A stretch of DNA of 64,000 nt from Mobilitalea torta (GCF_050433395.1 NZ_JBNPXH010000003.1:404897-468896); one strand, 5' to 3'; shown: positions 25,886-34,981, counted from the stretch's first letter. Made by a program: numbers and translations. The notes: generated by a model from the letters alone, not told the origin.

Positions 25886-26656
25886 ATGGTGAGAGATGCG
25901 GAGGTATTATCGGAGGAACTGGCAGGATGCCGGTGTCTCCCCTATTTTGACAGAACCAAGACACAGCGGTACATGGATTACAAAAGGCGGCATTGGGCGC
26001 TGACCTGGGAGGAAATCATTACTTATGTAAATATCGGACTGGATCGGGAGCACTATTCCTGTGTCATTCCGGTTAAAGCACCGCAAAGATTATCGGTCCT
26101 GGTCAACAAATATCATCAGCTGCCGGGGGATTATATCCCTAATGATCTGGAAATAATCGCGCCGGAATGCAACAGCGCATCGCTGATGCTCCGTCGTCCT
26201 GCCAGAATCGCCTTTGAGGAGATGTGCCGGGCGGCAGCGGGGGAGGGGCTGGAGCTGAAAGCAATTTCCGCCTTTCGTAGTTTTCTCTATCAGAATCAGG
26301 TTTATTATAAGAACTGGACCGGAGACCTGTCTCTGGAGCAGTATCAGGCCGAACGGGACAGGGTCTCGGCACGTGCCGGACACAGCGAGCATCAGACGGG
26401 CCTGGCTGTGGATATTAACGATCTGGAGCAAAGCTTTGAAGAGACTCCGGAGGGAAGATGGCTGGCCGGACATTCCTGGGAATATGGCTTTATTCTGAGA
26501 TATCCGAAGGGGAAAGAGCATATAACGGGATATGATTACGAACCCTGGCATTTCCGCTATGTCGGCCCGGTTCTTGCCTGCGTGGTATTTAAATGCGGAA
26601 TGACCTATGATGAATACTACGTCAGAAATCTGTCAGCCTGCGATTGCCGGAATTGA
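25886..26656 (+). CDS. VanY-family D-alanyl-D-alanine carboxypeptidase
   Basis: A 256-residue zinc peptidase that trims the terminal D-Ala of peptidoglycan stems. The zinc and catalytic residues are His169 and Asp176 in SEHQTGLAVDIND and His222 in EPWHFRYVG. The region before the domain (YMDYKRRHWALTWEEIITYVNIGLDREHY, VLVNKYHQLP) is typical of exported VanY-like proteins. A stop at 25880 limits the start to the ATG at 25886, whose ribosome site is weak (CAGG). No signal peptide or membrane anchor is visible, which is odd for a cell-wall enzyme: either the 5' end is damaged or export is non-standard. Confidence 0.88.
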   Translation: MVRDAEVLSEELAGCRCLPYFDRTKTQRYMDYKRRHWALTWEEIITYVNIGLDREHYSCVIPVKAPQRLSVLVNKYHQLPGDYIPNDLEIIAPECNSASLMLRRPARIAFEEMCRAAAGEGLELKAISAFRSFLYQNQVYYKNWTGDLSLEQYQAERDRVSARAGHSEHQTGLAVDINDLEQSFEETPEGRWLAGHSWEYGFILRYPKGKEHITGYDYEPWHFRYVGPVLACVVFKCGMTYDEYYVRNLSACDCRN

Positions 26657-26684
26657 ATATTACGATAGACCTTAAAAGGAAAGC

Positions 26685-26720
26685 AAAAGCCTGCCCTCTG
26701 ACATTGGAGGGCAGGCTTTT
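26685..26720. terminator. Bidirectional terminator
   Basis: A perfect 14-bp stem (26685-26698 with 26707-26720), A-rich on the left and T-rich on the right, sits between the convergent VanY and rubrerythrin genes and can serve both. Confidence 0.92.
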
Positions 26721-26724
26721 CTGA

Positions 26725-27270
26725 TTATACCAGGCTTCCTTCTTCATAATAGCGATAGTAACCCTGGGGGAAGCCGCAGACAGGGCAGATCTCAGGAGCG
26801 CAGATTCCGCTCATGATGTTACCGCATTGCATGCAGATCCACAGGGACTCTTCCGGTCTGCAGAATAATTCCCCGCGTATCATCTCTTCCAGCAGGGTGC
26901 GGAAGGTTGCTTCATGGTTCAGTTCAATATTAGCAATGCCGTTAAAAAGAGCGGCAATGTCATCATAGCCTTCTTCCCTTGCAATACGCGCGTATTCCCG
27001 GTAAACATTATTGCCCAGGTCAGAGGCAAAGGCAATGGAGTCACGCAGATTCTGTTCTGTATCCGGGAGAGTGCCTCTGTTTAATTGCCGCATCCAAATT
27101 CTTGCATGTTCTTTTTCGTTTGTTGCAACTGACCTGTAAACTGCTGCAATTTCAATGTATTGCTCTGCCTCTGCCTGTTCTGCGGAAAGTTCTGATCTGG
27201 TGTTTGCTTCTGCTTCCAGATTATAAGCGTTTAATATATTTTGATATGTTCTGCTTTGTTGAAAGTCCAT
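26725..27270 (-). CDS. Rubrerythrin
   Basis: A 181-residue non-haem iron protein for peroxide defence in anaerobes. The ferritin-like four-helix domain carries its Glu/His diiron ligands (YNLEAEANTRSE, TNEKEHARIW, AREEGYDDIAALFNGIANIELNHEATF). The C-terminal rubredoxin part has two cysteine pairs (ICMQCGN, CPVCGFPQGYY). I take the ATG at 27270, just after GGGAGAG, rather than one 12 codons earlier. It is a single gene ended by the shared terminator. Confidence 0.93.
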   Translation of the reverse strand: MDFQQSRTYQNILNAYNLEAEANTRSELSAEQAEAEQYIEIAAVYRSVATNEKEHARIWMRQLNRGTLPDTEQNLRDSIAFASDLGNNVYREYARIAREEGYDDIAALFNGIANIELNHEATFRTLLEEMIRGELFCRPEESLWICMQCGNIMSGICAPEICPVCGFPQGYYRYYEEGSLV

Positions 27271-27350
27271 AGGCTCTCCCAGCTTCTTGATGCTTTGTAA
27301 TATCATATGATACGGTACGGGGTTTTATCACATTACCTGAACCGGCTTTT

Positions 27351-28169
27351 CTATTGCCAGAGTTCAAGTCTTGGCCGAGCGGGATCACAGTCCTGACAAC
27401 GGATGGTTTTTGTGGCGGCGGAAAGCTTCCATAGATAATAACACGCCTCCCGGGACATATGATCGGCCATCAGAGGATGGAGAGAGCCAAGGACCCTTTG
27501 ATCCATGCGCTGATCCCGCAGAGTATCCAGAAATTCTATGAATTCCATAACAAGAGCCGCGCTCTGCTCGTTCATCCGGGTCAGAGCCGGAAACTGCTGA
27601 AGCTGGGTTCTGAGGTATCCCTTCATCTGAAGTGACTTATGGTACAGTTCCAGGAACTGCTGCTCGTACCGGCTGGCCCGTTGAAGAAGCTCCTGCTCGC
27701 AGCGGTCCAAGGATGCAGAGAGGGAGGAGGCATGCCCTGCGGCATCGGACAGCCATAGCATATGGTAGCACAGGGGATGCCAGATCATCGGAGTGCGGTG
27801 ATAAAGGGCGGTTAGGAGGTTAAGGTACTCCTCTGTTTCATTAAGCATATCATTCAGGAAGGAAGGACCGGGTCCCGCAGCCCGGTCGGAAGCCAATGCG
27901 GCAGCTAACAGACCGAGTTTGAATTCCCGGAACCGGTATGCGGTCTCCCATGCGTTTTGATTTAAGTCTTCCAACTCTTGTTCTGACAGGAACTTCCGGG
28001 CAGTCTCCAGGAGATTGTCAAAAAGCAGCAGAAATTCCTGCACCGTAATGATCTGCTCTGCTTCCGAAGGTGCCAGGGAAAATAAAAGAAACCTGGAATG
28101 ATCACCCAGAATTTGCAGCCAGAAACGGTGTTCAAAGAGAACGGATTCTATGGTTGAATTAATGTCCAA
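27351..28169 (-). CDS. DUF2935 family protein (probable metal-binding)
   Basis: A 272-residue protein with two similar helical halves. The conserved elements are FEHRFWLQILGDHSRFLLFSL near the start, LCYHMLWLSDAAGHA in the middle, and HPLMADHMSREACYYLWKL near the end. The repeated Glu/His pattern resembles a ferritin-like or haemerythrin-like metal site. Function is unknown. I prefer the TTG at 28169 (MDINSTIESV), 7 bases after GGGGG. The ATG at 28187 in the same frame has no ribosome site and lies inside a perfect hairpin. Confidence 0.85.
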   Translation of the reverse strand: MDINSTIESVLFEHRFWLQILGDHSRFLLFSLAPSEAEQIITVQEFLLLFDNLLETARKFLSEQELEDLNQNAWETAYRFREFKLGLLAAALASDRAAGPGPSFLNDMLNETEEYLNLLTALYHRTPMIWHPLCYHMLWLSDAAGHASSLSASLDRCEQELLQRASRYEQQFLELYHKSLQMKGYLRTQLQQFPALTRMNEQSAALVMEFIEFLDTLRDQRMDQRVLGSLHPLMADHMSREACYYLWKLSAATKTIRCQDCDPARPRLELWQ

Positions 28170-28174
28170 GAGAT

Positions 28175-28217
28175 AGCCCCCATGCATATATTCTATTTCA
28201 GTATATGCATGGGGGCT
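28175..28217. repeat. Perfect inverted repeat over the 5' end of the DUF2935 gene
   Basis: The 16-base arms 28175-28190 and 28202-28217 are exact reverse complements around an 11-base loop. On the minus strand the right-hand arm covers the only ribosome-site-like G-run and one possible ATG of the DUF2935 gene. No T-run follows on either side, so it is not a clear terminator of the upstream YitT gene. A translational switch or a mobile-repeat relic are options. Confidence 0.7.
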
Positions 28218-28257
28218 GTATTTAGGTGAATTATATTACAGCTTCTGACGGTTTGAA

Positions 28258-29121
28258 TTATGCACGGAAGCCCCGGCCGATGATTTCACTGGTATTTGTA
28301 ATCAGAAGAAAGGCCTCCGGTTCTATCTGTTTGATATGTTTTCTTAACAGGACCGCCTGGGAACGGTTCATAACTGCAAGGACGATTTTCTTTTCCTTAT
28401 CTGTAAAAGCACCCTTTGCATCAAATACCGTGGCACTGCGGTGCAGGGTATTCAGAATGTAATCACAGATGGGCTTTGGATTGGTACAGATAATTGTAAA
28501 ATACTTATTCAGATTCAGGTTTTCAATCACGACATCGATCATGGTGGATTTTAAGAACAGACCCAGCAGGGACAGCAATCCGGTGGTAATGCCGAATACC
28601 GGGAAGACGGCAACCGTGAGTAAAAAGTCGGTGATCAAAAGGGAGCGTCCGATGTCAATATTGCTGTATTTCTTCAAGAGCATGGCAATCACGTCGGTTC
28701 CTCCGGTGGAGGCACCGATATTAAACAGCAATGCTGCGCCTACGGAGGGTAGGATCACCGCAAACGCCAGTTCCAGCAAAGGCTGGTTTGTGAGCGGACC
28801 CTCCATGGGGACAAGAACCTCCAAGGCCCGCAGGGCCAAGGAGAGCAGCAGACTTCCGTATACGGTGCGGTTGCCGAAGCTTTTACCGAGAAAAGCATAT
28901 CCCACCACTAAAAGGATGGAGTTTATAATCAGCACGATGGTACCGGAGCTTATACTATTTCCAAAGATTTTGCTTAATATAATAGCAATGCCCGTGACTC
29001 CTCCGATGGAGAAATTGTTAGGAAATTTGAAGAAATAGACACCGAATACCACCAGTAATGTGCCGATGGTGATCAGAGAATATTCTTTTAGTTTCCGAAA
29101 GATGGATGAATTTTGGTCCAA
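28258..29121 (-). CDS. YitT family membrane protein (DUF161 plus DUF2179)
   Basis: A 287-residue protein with five to six membrane helices (GTLLVVFGVYFFKFPNNFSIGGVTGIAIIL, then GASTGGTDVIAMLLKKYS), followed by a cytoplasmic DUF2179 domain (about 205-287, ending ITNTSEIIGRGFRA). The family is common in Firmicutes, and its substrate is unknown. The start is the TTG at 29121 behind AGGGAGGG. Confidence 0.9.
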   Translation of the reverse strand: MDQNSSIFRKLKEYSLITIGTLLVVFGVYFFKFPNNFSIGGVTGIAIILSKIFGNSISSGTIVLIINSILLVVGYAFLGKSFGNRTVYGSLLLSLALRALEVLVPMEGPLTNQPLLELAFAVILPSVGAALLFNIGASTGGTDVIAMLLKKYSNIDIGRSLLITDFLLTVAVFPVFGITTGLLSLLGLFLKSTMIDVVIENLNLNKYFTIICTNPKPICDYILNTLHRSATVFDAKGAFTDKEKKIVLAVMNRSQAVLLRKHIKQIEPEAFLLITNTSEIIGRGFRA

Positions 29122-29238
29122 AGTATTACCCTCCCTAAGATACAAATAATTAACTAGAGAAAGTATGCTATTATGCGGACAAAATGTCAAGGGGAATCTG
29201 GAGCTATCGGAAGGACTGTTACGGCGAGCTGTGCAAAA

Positions 29239-29498
29239 CTACTTTGTGATTCTTTTACATCTGACATAACCAATTACAAGGGTCAGCACGGAGATAGATA
29301 TTAATATGAAATAAGTAAGGATATCCCAGATGTCAATCAGGGGTTCGCCTATCAATTTTGAAATAGTATAGTTGATCCGCGTTCCCATTTTGAAACAGCC
29401 TTGTCCGTAACTCCTAGTTGATCAGCCAGTTCCTTTTGTGTTAATCTTTTTTCTTTTCTCAATTCTGCGATGAACGGAGCAAATTTTTCGTTATCCAT
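29239..29498 (-). pseudogene. XRE-type regulator with membrane tail, broken by an internal deletion
   Basis: From the ATG at 29498 (ribosome site GAGGACA) the frame encodes a full helix-turn-helix: FAPFIAELRKEKRLTQKEL, then DQLGVTDKAVSKWERG. It then breaks off with GSTILFQN and a stop at 29352-29354. Immediately after, in a different frame, lies a membrane-helix ending of the kind such regulators carry: ISKLIGEPLIDIWDILTYF, a hydrophobic helix, and YVRCKRITK with a stop at 29239. The middle of the gene is missing and the frames no longer match. The 48-residue N-terminal peptide may still bind DNA. Confidence 0.75.
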
Positions 29499-29935
29499 AA
29501 AATGTCCTCATTTCGTATATGAAATTTTGTCTGTGCCGTTTTGCCGGCAGCATTTATTTTGATTTTAGCTGGAAGACGGATACTTTACAACCGACTATAA
29601 GTTTAATCTGCCGGGTAAACCGGCGGTAGAGTAGTGTTTCTGCCGATATTATACCATTTAATTTAGAAACAGGTTAATATTTTTTGCAGGAATATTAATT
29701 TAGAAGGAACGGATTTTTCTTCTCCTCCGTCTAATGAGTGTGATGGATGTGACAGGAAAGGAGGTTATAACATAGCGGAGTCCGTTTGGTACCGACGGAA
29801 ATCTTCGCACTGATACCAAAGATGGAAGATAAGGATGAATGATAATACTTTAGGTTTTGAATATATAGCGGATGGAAGAACCCTGGCATCCGACAATGCG
29901 GAAGGAAAGGGTTATCAGAAATGGAGGAAATAAAA
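29499..29935 (+). other. Intergenic stretch before a secreted protein gene
   Basis: No gene seen. It holds a small hairpin (GCCGG at 29610-29614, CCGGC at 29620-29624) and a larger one (TTTGGTA at 29785-29791, TACCAAA at 29814-29820). A strong ribosome-site-like AAAGGAGG at 29758-29765 has no start codon behind it. The long leader (about 150-200 bases) before 29936 could be structured RNA, but it matches no class I know. Confidence 0.35.
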
Positions 29936-30613
29936 ATGATAAAGAAAAATATAGCAAAGGCAATGATACTGGGATTATGCATGGCGGCTTTTTCTACCAG
30001 CTCTGCGTATGCGATGATGGCAGAGACACCTGCTTCGGTGGGAGCTTCTTCCGGGCAGTCGGAGGCATTGAATCAAAAACAGCAGGAGATAGATGCGATT
30101 CTTTTTAAGGATAAAGCGAACGAGATTGAGAAGCAGGGCTTTATGGTTAATTATACCGGAGTGGCGGAAGATGTGGTTGAGATCGGTATCTCCCCCTATA
30201 GCGAAGAGAATGCGGCATTTGTATACGAGCTTGTAGGTAAGGATGAGGTTAAGGTAGTGGAAATGGATCAATCCGTTATATATGCAACCGGTGTTGCGCC
30301 GGACGAGGCAGTCAGCGACGATGAAATGGATGCAGAGGTAGTCATGTACAATGATGCGGCGGAGGATACAGAGGAAGAGCTAAAGATTCAAATAGAAAAA
30401 ACGTCTGGGGCAGAAGGGGAAAACACAGGAGAAGAAAAGGTATATAAGACTACTGCCCAGGTTGGCGCAGACGGTGAAAAAGTTGTGGCTGCACAGGATC
30501 AAGCTGCAAAACAGGACGGGATACTGGTTCCGGTAATGATTATTACAGCAGTCATTCTCATCGGAGGCACCAGTTTTATTGTAATAAATAAGAAGAAAGC
30601 AGTAAGGAAATAA
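29936..30613 (+). CDS. Exported protein of unknown function with C-terminal membrane anchor
   Basis: A 225-residue protein with a signal peptide (MIKKNIAKAMILGLCMAAFSTSSAYA, cleavage near 26) and a C-terminal helix (about 197-217, VPVMIITAVILIGGTSFIVI) with Lys/Arg after it, so the middle part faces outside. That part is acidic, with one folded-looking segment (about 45-110: KANEIEKQGFMVNYTGVAEDVVEIGISPYSEE). I recognise no domain. The ATG at 29936 is 7 bases after GGAGGA; the ATG at 29921 is part of that ribosome site. Confidence 0.75.
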   Translation: MIKKNIAKAMILGLCMAAFSTSSAYAMMAETPASVGASSGQSEALNQKQQEIDAILFKDKANEIEKQGFMVNYTGVAEDVVEIGISPYSEENAAFVYELVGKDEVKVVEMDQSVIYATGVAPDEAVSDDEMDAEVVMYNDAAEDTEEELKIQIEKTSGAEGENTGEEKVYKTTAQVGADGEKVVAAQDQAAKQDGILVPVMIITAVILIGGTSFIVINKKKAVRK

Positions 30614-30635
30614 GAACAAAAGCTGCTATAGGATC

Positions 30636-30692
30636 CTGCCGCCTGGGAGAGAATGTTATGAACCACATTCTCCCCCAGGCGGCAGCTTTTTA
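30636..30692 (+). terminator. Intrinsic terminator after the exported protein gene
   Basis: A near-perfect 21-base stem (30636-30656 with 30665-30685, one mismatch) followed by CTTTTTATTT. Confidence 0.9.
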
Positions 30693-30794
30693 TTTATCGT
30701 TACAGATCAGCAGGTTAAAGTGTTGCATTTGCCTGAAACTGCGAGTAAAATAAAGATAGACTTGTACATGTTATAATAGCGAGGAGACTTAACG

Positions 30795-31787
30795 ATGAAA
30801 ACTGTGAGATGGGGTTTGATCGGTGCCGGAAATATATCTTCAAAATTTGCAAAAGCGTTAAATTCATTGGAGAATACGCAGATCACAGCGATAGCCTCCA
30901 GAGATATTGTCAGAGCCAGAGACTTTGCAGAACGCTTTCATGTGGAAAAGGCTTACGGCAGTTATGAGGAAATGGTCCGGGAACCGGAAATCGACGTGAT
31001 CTATATTGGAACACCGCATACGGAACACAGAGCAAATGCGAAGCTTTGTATTATTAATAAGAAGGCGGTCCTGTGTGAAAAGCCGTTTACCTTGAATTGT
31101 GAAGAGGCCAGGGAGCTGGCAGCCCTTGCACGGGAGAATGATGTGTTTCTGATGGAAGCCATGTGGACGAAGCTCTTGCCCGCAACCAGGGTAGTGAAGC
31201 ATTGGGTCGAGAATAAACTGGTAGGAGATGTGAGATTTATGAATCTCTCCTTTGGTTATCAGGCAGAATTCGATCCTCTTCACCGGCTGTTTCATGCCGG
31301 ACTTGGCGGAGGAGCGTTGCTGGATGTGGGTATATATCCTATTTCTTATGTGACCTATCTCATGGGAAGAATGCCGGATCAGGTGGTCAGCAGTGCTATT
31401 CTGGGAAGAAGCGGGGTGGATGAGATTAATTCCATAACGATGAAATACCAGGAAGGAATGCTGGCGGGCATAAGCTCGGCAATTACTGCCAATACTGGGA
31501 GTGAGGCTGTAATTATCGGAGACAGAGGGCGTATTATAGTTCCTGATTTCTGGACTGCCGAGAGTGCGGAGGCTTATGATTCCAACGGAAAGCTGATTGA
31601 TACCTTCCTGCACCCCTTTACTTCCAATGGTTATGTATATGAGGCGGAGGAGGTAAACCGTTGTATTCGCGAAGGAAGAAAAGAAAGCGATAGGATACCG
31701 CTGGCAGATACCCTGGAGGTTATGCAATTATTGGATGATATCCGTGCTGACTGGGGACTGGTCTACCCGTCGGAAGTCAGGCCGTGA
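30795..31787 (+). CDS. Gfo/Idh/MocA-family oxidoreductase
   Basis: A 330-residue NAD(P)-dependent dehydrogenase. The Rossmann motif is GLIGAGNISSKFAKAL (9-24), the family's catalytic EKPFT is at about 93-97, and a C-terminal substrate-binding domain starts with VRFMNLSFGYQAEF. It resembles trans-1,2-dihydrobenzene-1,2-diol/1,5-anhydro-fructose-type members, but the substrate cannot be fixed. TATAAT near 30773 and GAGGAG give it its own transcription and translation signals. Confidence 0.9.
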   Translation: MKTVRWGLIGAGNISSKFAKALNSLENTQITAIASRDIVRARDFAERFHVEKAYGSYEEMVREPEIDVIYIGTPHTEHRANAKLCIINKKAVLCEKPFTLNCEEARELAALARENDVFLMEAMWTKLLPATRVVKHWVENKLVGDVRFMNLSFGYQAEFDPLHRLFHAGLGGGALLDVGIYPISYVTYLMGRMPDQVVSSAILGRSGVDEINSITMKYQEGMLAGISSAITANTGSEAVIIGDRGRIIVPDFWTAESAEAYDSNGKLIDTFLHPFTSNGYVYEAEEVNRCIREGRKESDRIPLADTLEVMQLLDDIRADWGLVYPSEVRP

Positions 31788-31857
31788 GCGGCAGGATATA
31801 GCTTAAGGTAGAAGATGGAACAATCCAAATAAATAGTAGCAAAGGTATGGTTATAAT

Positions 31858-32442
31858 ATGCAGGAAAATGAGAAGAAGGTTGCCGGTTATGTCTTTACGG
31901 ATGCCCATGGTTTTAAAGAGGCAAAACGAGAAGAGGAGACCGTGGAGTATATCAGAGCCAACACCGATTTGAATGAATTGAATAAGGTCCTGAAGCTATA
32001 TCATAAGCTGGTAGATAGAAGGACCTTCAAAACTGTGGTAGGCTATATGTTTTTAAAGGAGTTAAGGGGTAAGCTTATCAGCTCGGGGCTGGTAACAGAA
32101 GAGAGTCTCCCGGGTATCCGGGTCAGCCCGCCGGAAGGTCCGCCTAAGGTATATAATAACACCCTGGAAAAGGACCAGGAGAAACAGCACCTGGCAATGC
32201 TTGAGGATTATAGGATAAAGCTCAAGAATTCCAGAATTATCAGTGCGTTTCTTGCGGTGATCATTGTCATCATGATAATGATTGCCGTATTTAGTGACCG
32301 AAGCATGTTCTCCATCTATGAGAACAAGGTCATTGACCGGTATCAAGCCTGGCAGATGGATCTGGAGGCCAGGCAGCAGGCGGTGGAGGAGCAGGAACAG
32401 GCTCTTGCGGAAAGGGAGCGGGCATTGGAGAAGCAGGAATAA
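31858..32442 (+). CDS. Membrane protein with coiled-coil tail, unknown function
   Basis: A 194-residue protein. About 115 polar N-terminal residues (ETVEYIRANTDLNELNKVLKLYHKLVDRRTFKT) are followed by one helix (about 125-146, IISAFLAVIIVIMIMIAVF) and a C-terminal coiled coil (QAVEEQEQALAERERALEKQE). I do not recognise a domain. It precedes a response regulator gene by 92 bases and may belong to that signalling unit. Confidence 0.7.
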   Translation: MQENEKKVAGYVFTDAHGFKEAKREEETVEYIRANTDLNELNKVLKLYHKLVDRRTFKTVVGYMFLKELRGKLISSGLVTEESLPGIRVSPPEGPPKVYNNTLEKDQEKQHLAMLEDYRIKLKNSRIISAFLAVIIVIMIMIAVFSDRSMFSIYENKVIDRYQAWQMDLEARQQAVEEQEQALAERERALEKQE

Positions 32443-32534
32443 AAAATCAGATGTTTCTCCGGTTACTTTCACAATTTCTTCATAGTTCCATGTTAATCTT
32501 ATAGAAAAGATATATATTATAATGGAGGTGCCGA

Positions 32535-33212
32535 ATGGATAAGCTGAAAATACTGGTAGTTGATGATGAAAGCAGAATGAGAAAGCTTGTTAAGGATTTT
32601 TTGGTGCGGAAGAATTATGAGGTAATAGAGGCTGAGAACGGAGAACAGGCCGTAGATATCTTTTTCTCCAAGAAGGATATTGCGCTGATTATATTGGATG
32701 TAATGATGCCCAGACTGGACGGCTGGCAGGTATGCAGAGAGATACGCCAGTATTCCAAGGTCCCCATCATCATGCTGACTGCAAAAGGCGACGAAAAGGA
32801 TGAATTATTAGGTTTTGAGCTGGGGGTGGACGAGTATATCTCCAAGCCCTTCAGCCCTAAGATTCTGGTTGCCAGAGTAGAGGCAGTTCTGCGAAGGACC
32901 ATAGTATCGGAGGAAGAGACCATAGAGATAGGCGGGATTCTGCTGGATAAGGCGGCCCATCAGGTTAAGATTGACGGTCAGGAGATTGAGCTGAGTTTTA
33001 AGGAATTTGAGCTTTTAACCTATTTTGTAACGAACCAGGGAGTTGCGCTGTCCCGCGAAAAAATCCTGAATAATGTATGGAATTATGATTATTTTGGGGA
33101 TGCCAGAACCATAGATACCCATGTAAAAAAACTGCGGAGCAAGATGGGGCCGAAGGGTGATTTTATTAAGACGATATGGGGGCTTGGCTACAAATTTGAG
33201 GTGGATGCATGA
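32535..33212 (+). CDS. OmpR/PhoP-family response regulator
   Basis: A 225-residue DNA-binding regulator. The receiver domain has Asp10/Asp11, phospho-acceptor Asp55 (ILDVMMPRLDGW) and Lys105-type SKPFSP. A winged-helix output domain ends IDTHVKKLRSKMG, IWGLGYKFEV. The ATG follows GGAGGTG. It overlaps the histidine kinase gene by four bases (ATGA). The target genes are unknown. Confidence 0.95.
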   Translation: MDKLKILVVDDESRMRKLVKDFLVRKNYEVIEAENGEQAVDIFFSKKDIALIILDVMMPRLDGWQVCREIRQYSKVPIIMLTAKGDEKDELLGFELGVDEYISKPFSPKILVARVEAVLRRTIVSEEETIEIGGILLDKAAHQVKIDGQEIELSFKEFELLTYFVTNQGVALSREKILNNVWNYDYFGDARTIDTHVKKLRSKMGPKGDFIKTIWGLGYKFEVDA

Positions 33213-34774
33213 AGCATTCCATACGGTTTAAAATAACACTTGCCTTATCTATCATGATTATCCTGACAATCTTTATGGCCTGGTTTATCAACCGCACTTT
33301 CCTTTCGGATTATTATGTTTTTACCAAGACCAAGAATCTGGATACGGCATATCAGCAGATCAAGGAGATTTATGATAAGGCGGAAGATGATAAAAATCTG
33401 TCAGAGACAGACACGCTCTACCTGGAACAGCTTGCATCAAGATATTCGGTGGATATCTATGTAATCAATTCCGTACAGGGCTTTATCTATCCTACCAGCC
33501 TGGGGGAGCGGGAATTGCAGCAGATGCTGACCATGCAGGCGGAATATCTGGGAGGTTTTTTAAATCCCAATGTCAGGAACCGGAGAGTGATCAAGACCAC
33601 AAGCAATTATACGATCTGCAGCCTGTATGACCGTCAGAAGGAAATAAGCTATATTGATATGGTGGGCTTTATCGATACCACAATAGAGGAATTAACAGAG
33701 CAGGCGGAAGGGAATGCCGGACGCCGGGCAGGAAGATCCGCGGATGATTTTAGTATCGTTCTTTTAAGAACCAATTTTGAGAGTATTGAAGAGGGGGTTT
33801 CCATTGCCAACAGTTTTCTCGCCTACATCGGTATTTTCACGGTTTTGATCGGTACCGCCGCAATGTTTGTCATAAGCAAGAAATTTACCAGGCCGATTCT
33901 GGAGCTGGCAGGGATCGCAAAGAAAATGTCCGATCTTGATTTTGAGGTAAAATATAAGATAGAATCAAAGGATGAGATCGGCGAGCTTGGCAGGAGCATT
34001 AATATCCTGTCGGACAAACTGGAAAAAACCATCACAGAGCTGAAACAGGCCAATAATGAACTTCTCACAGATATTCAGCAGAAAACCGAGATCGATGAAA
34101 TGAGAAAAGAGTTCTTATCCAATGTATCCCATGAGCTGAAAACTCCCATTTCCTTAATTCAGGGCTATGCGGAGGGTCTGAAGGAGAATATCCATGAGGA
34201 TGAGGAAAGCAGGGATTTCTATTGTGAGGTGATCATGGATGAAGCGGATAAGATGAATCAGATGGTGAAGAAGCTGCTCAGTCTGAATGAAATCGAATTC
34301 GGCAATAATCAGGTAAATTTTGAACGCTTTGATATTGTGTCCATGATTCGCTCCGTACTAAGCGCTGCGGAGATATTGTTCCGGCAAAAGGAGGTTATTC
34401 TTCGTTTTGAGCAGACGGAGCCGATCTATGTCTGGGCGGACGAATACATGGCGGAGCAGGTGATCACGAATTATGTAAGCAATGCTCTTAATCATGTCAG
34501 CGGACAAAAGATTATTGAAATCAAGCTGATTCCTCATGACGGAAGGCTTCGGGTGGCGGTATTCAATACGGGAGAGAATATTCCGGAGGAGGATCTGGAT
34601 AAGATCTGGATTAAGTTTTATAAAGTGGACAAAGCCAGAACCAGGGAATATGGCGGAAGCGGTATTGGATTGTCCATAGTAAAAGCAATTATGAATTCCA
34701 TGAATCAGGAATGCGGTGTAATTAACCGTCCTATTGGCGTGGAGTTCTGGTTCGAACTCGATATGCAATCCTGA
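33209..34774 (+). CDS. Membrane sensor histidine kinase
   Basis: The 521-residue partner of the preceding regulator. Two membrane helices (about 8-27 and 203-223) enclose an outside sensor of about 175 residues. Then come a HAMP linker (about 225-275), a HisKA domain with His308 in FLSNVSHELKTPISLIQGY, and an ATPase domain with VITNYVSNALNHV, VFNTGENIPEEDLDKIW and GGSGIGLSIVKAIM. The ATPase N-box and G-boxes look complete. The sensor domain is not recognised. Confidence 0.95.
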   Translation: MKHSIRFKITLALSIMIILTIFMAWFINRTFLSDYYVFTKTKNLDTAYQQIKEIYDKAEDDKNLSETDTLYLEQLASRYSVDIYVINSVQGFIYPTSLGERELQQMLTMQAEYLGGFLNPNVRNRRVIKTTSNYTICSLYDRQKEISYIDMVGFIDTTIEELTEQAEGNAGRRAGRSADDFSIVLLRTNFESIEEGVSIANSFLAYIGIFTVLIGTAAMFVISKKFTRPILELAGIAKKMSDLDFEVKYKIESKDEIGELGRSINILSDKLEKTITELKQANNELLTDIQQKTEIDEMRKEFLSNVSHELKTPISLIQGYAEGLKENIHEDEESRDFYCEVIMDEADKMNQMVKKLLSLNEIEFGNNQVNFERFDIVSMIRSVLSAAEILFRQKEVILRFEQTEPIYVWADEYMAEQVITNYVSNALNHVSGQKIIEIKLIPHDGRLRVAVFNTGENIPEEDLDKIWIKFYKVDKARTREYGGSGIGLSIVKAIMNSMNQECGVINRPIGVEFWFELDMQS

Positions 34775-34785
34775 GAGATAAAAGG

Positions 34786-34835
34786 TGCCGGGGAGATGCC
34801 GCCTGGCTGGTCTGTTACCGGCTCCCTGGCATTTT
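34786..34835 (+). terminator. Probable terminator of the two-component operon
   Basis: TGCCGGGGAG (34786-34795) pairs with CTCCCTGGCA (34822-34831), one G-T pair, followed by TTTT. The loop is long (26 bases), so it may be weak. Confidence 0.55.
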
Positions 34836-34981
34836 GGGAAAATTGTGTTAATTTTTGTTGCCGATTCTTGAGATAAGTGATAAGATGTTAATTGTATTAC
34901 CTTGTAAAACTCCAGGTGTGCAATGATTGAACCTGAAGTGGAATTTACATGGACAGAGATCTATAATTTGGAGGTTCCAAG

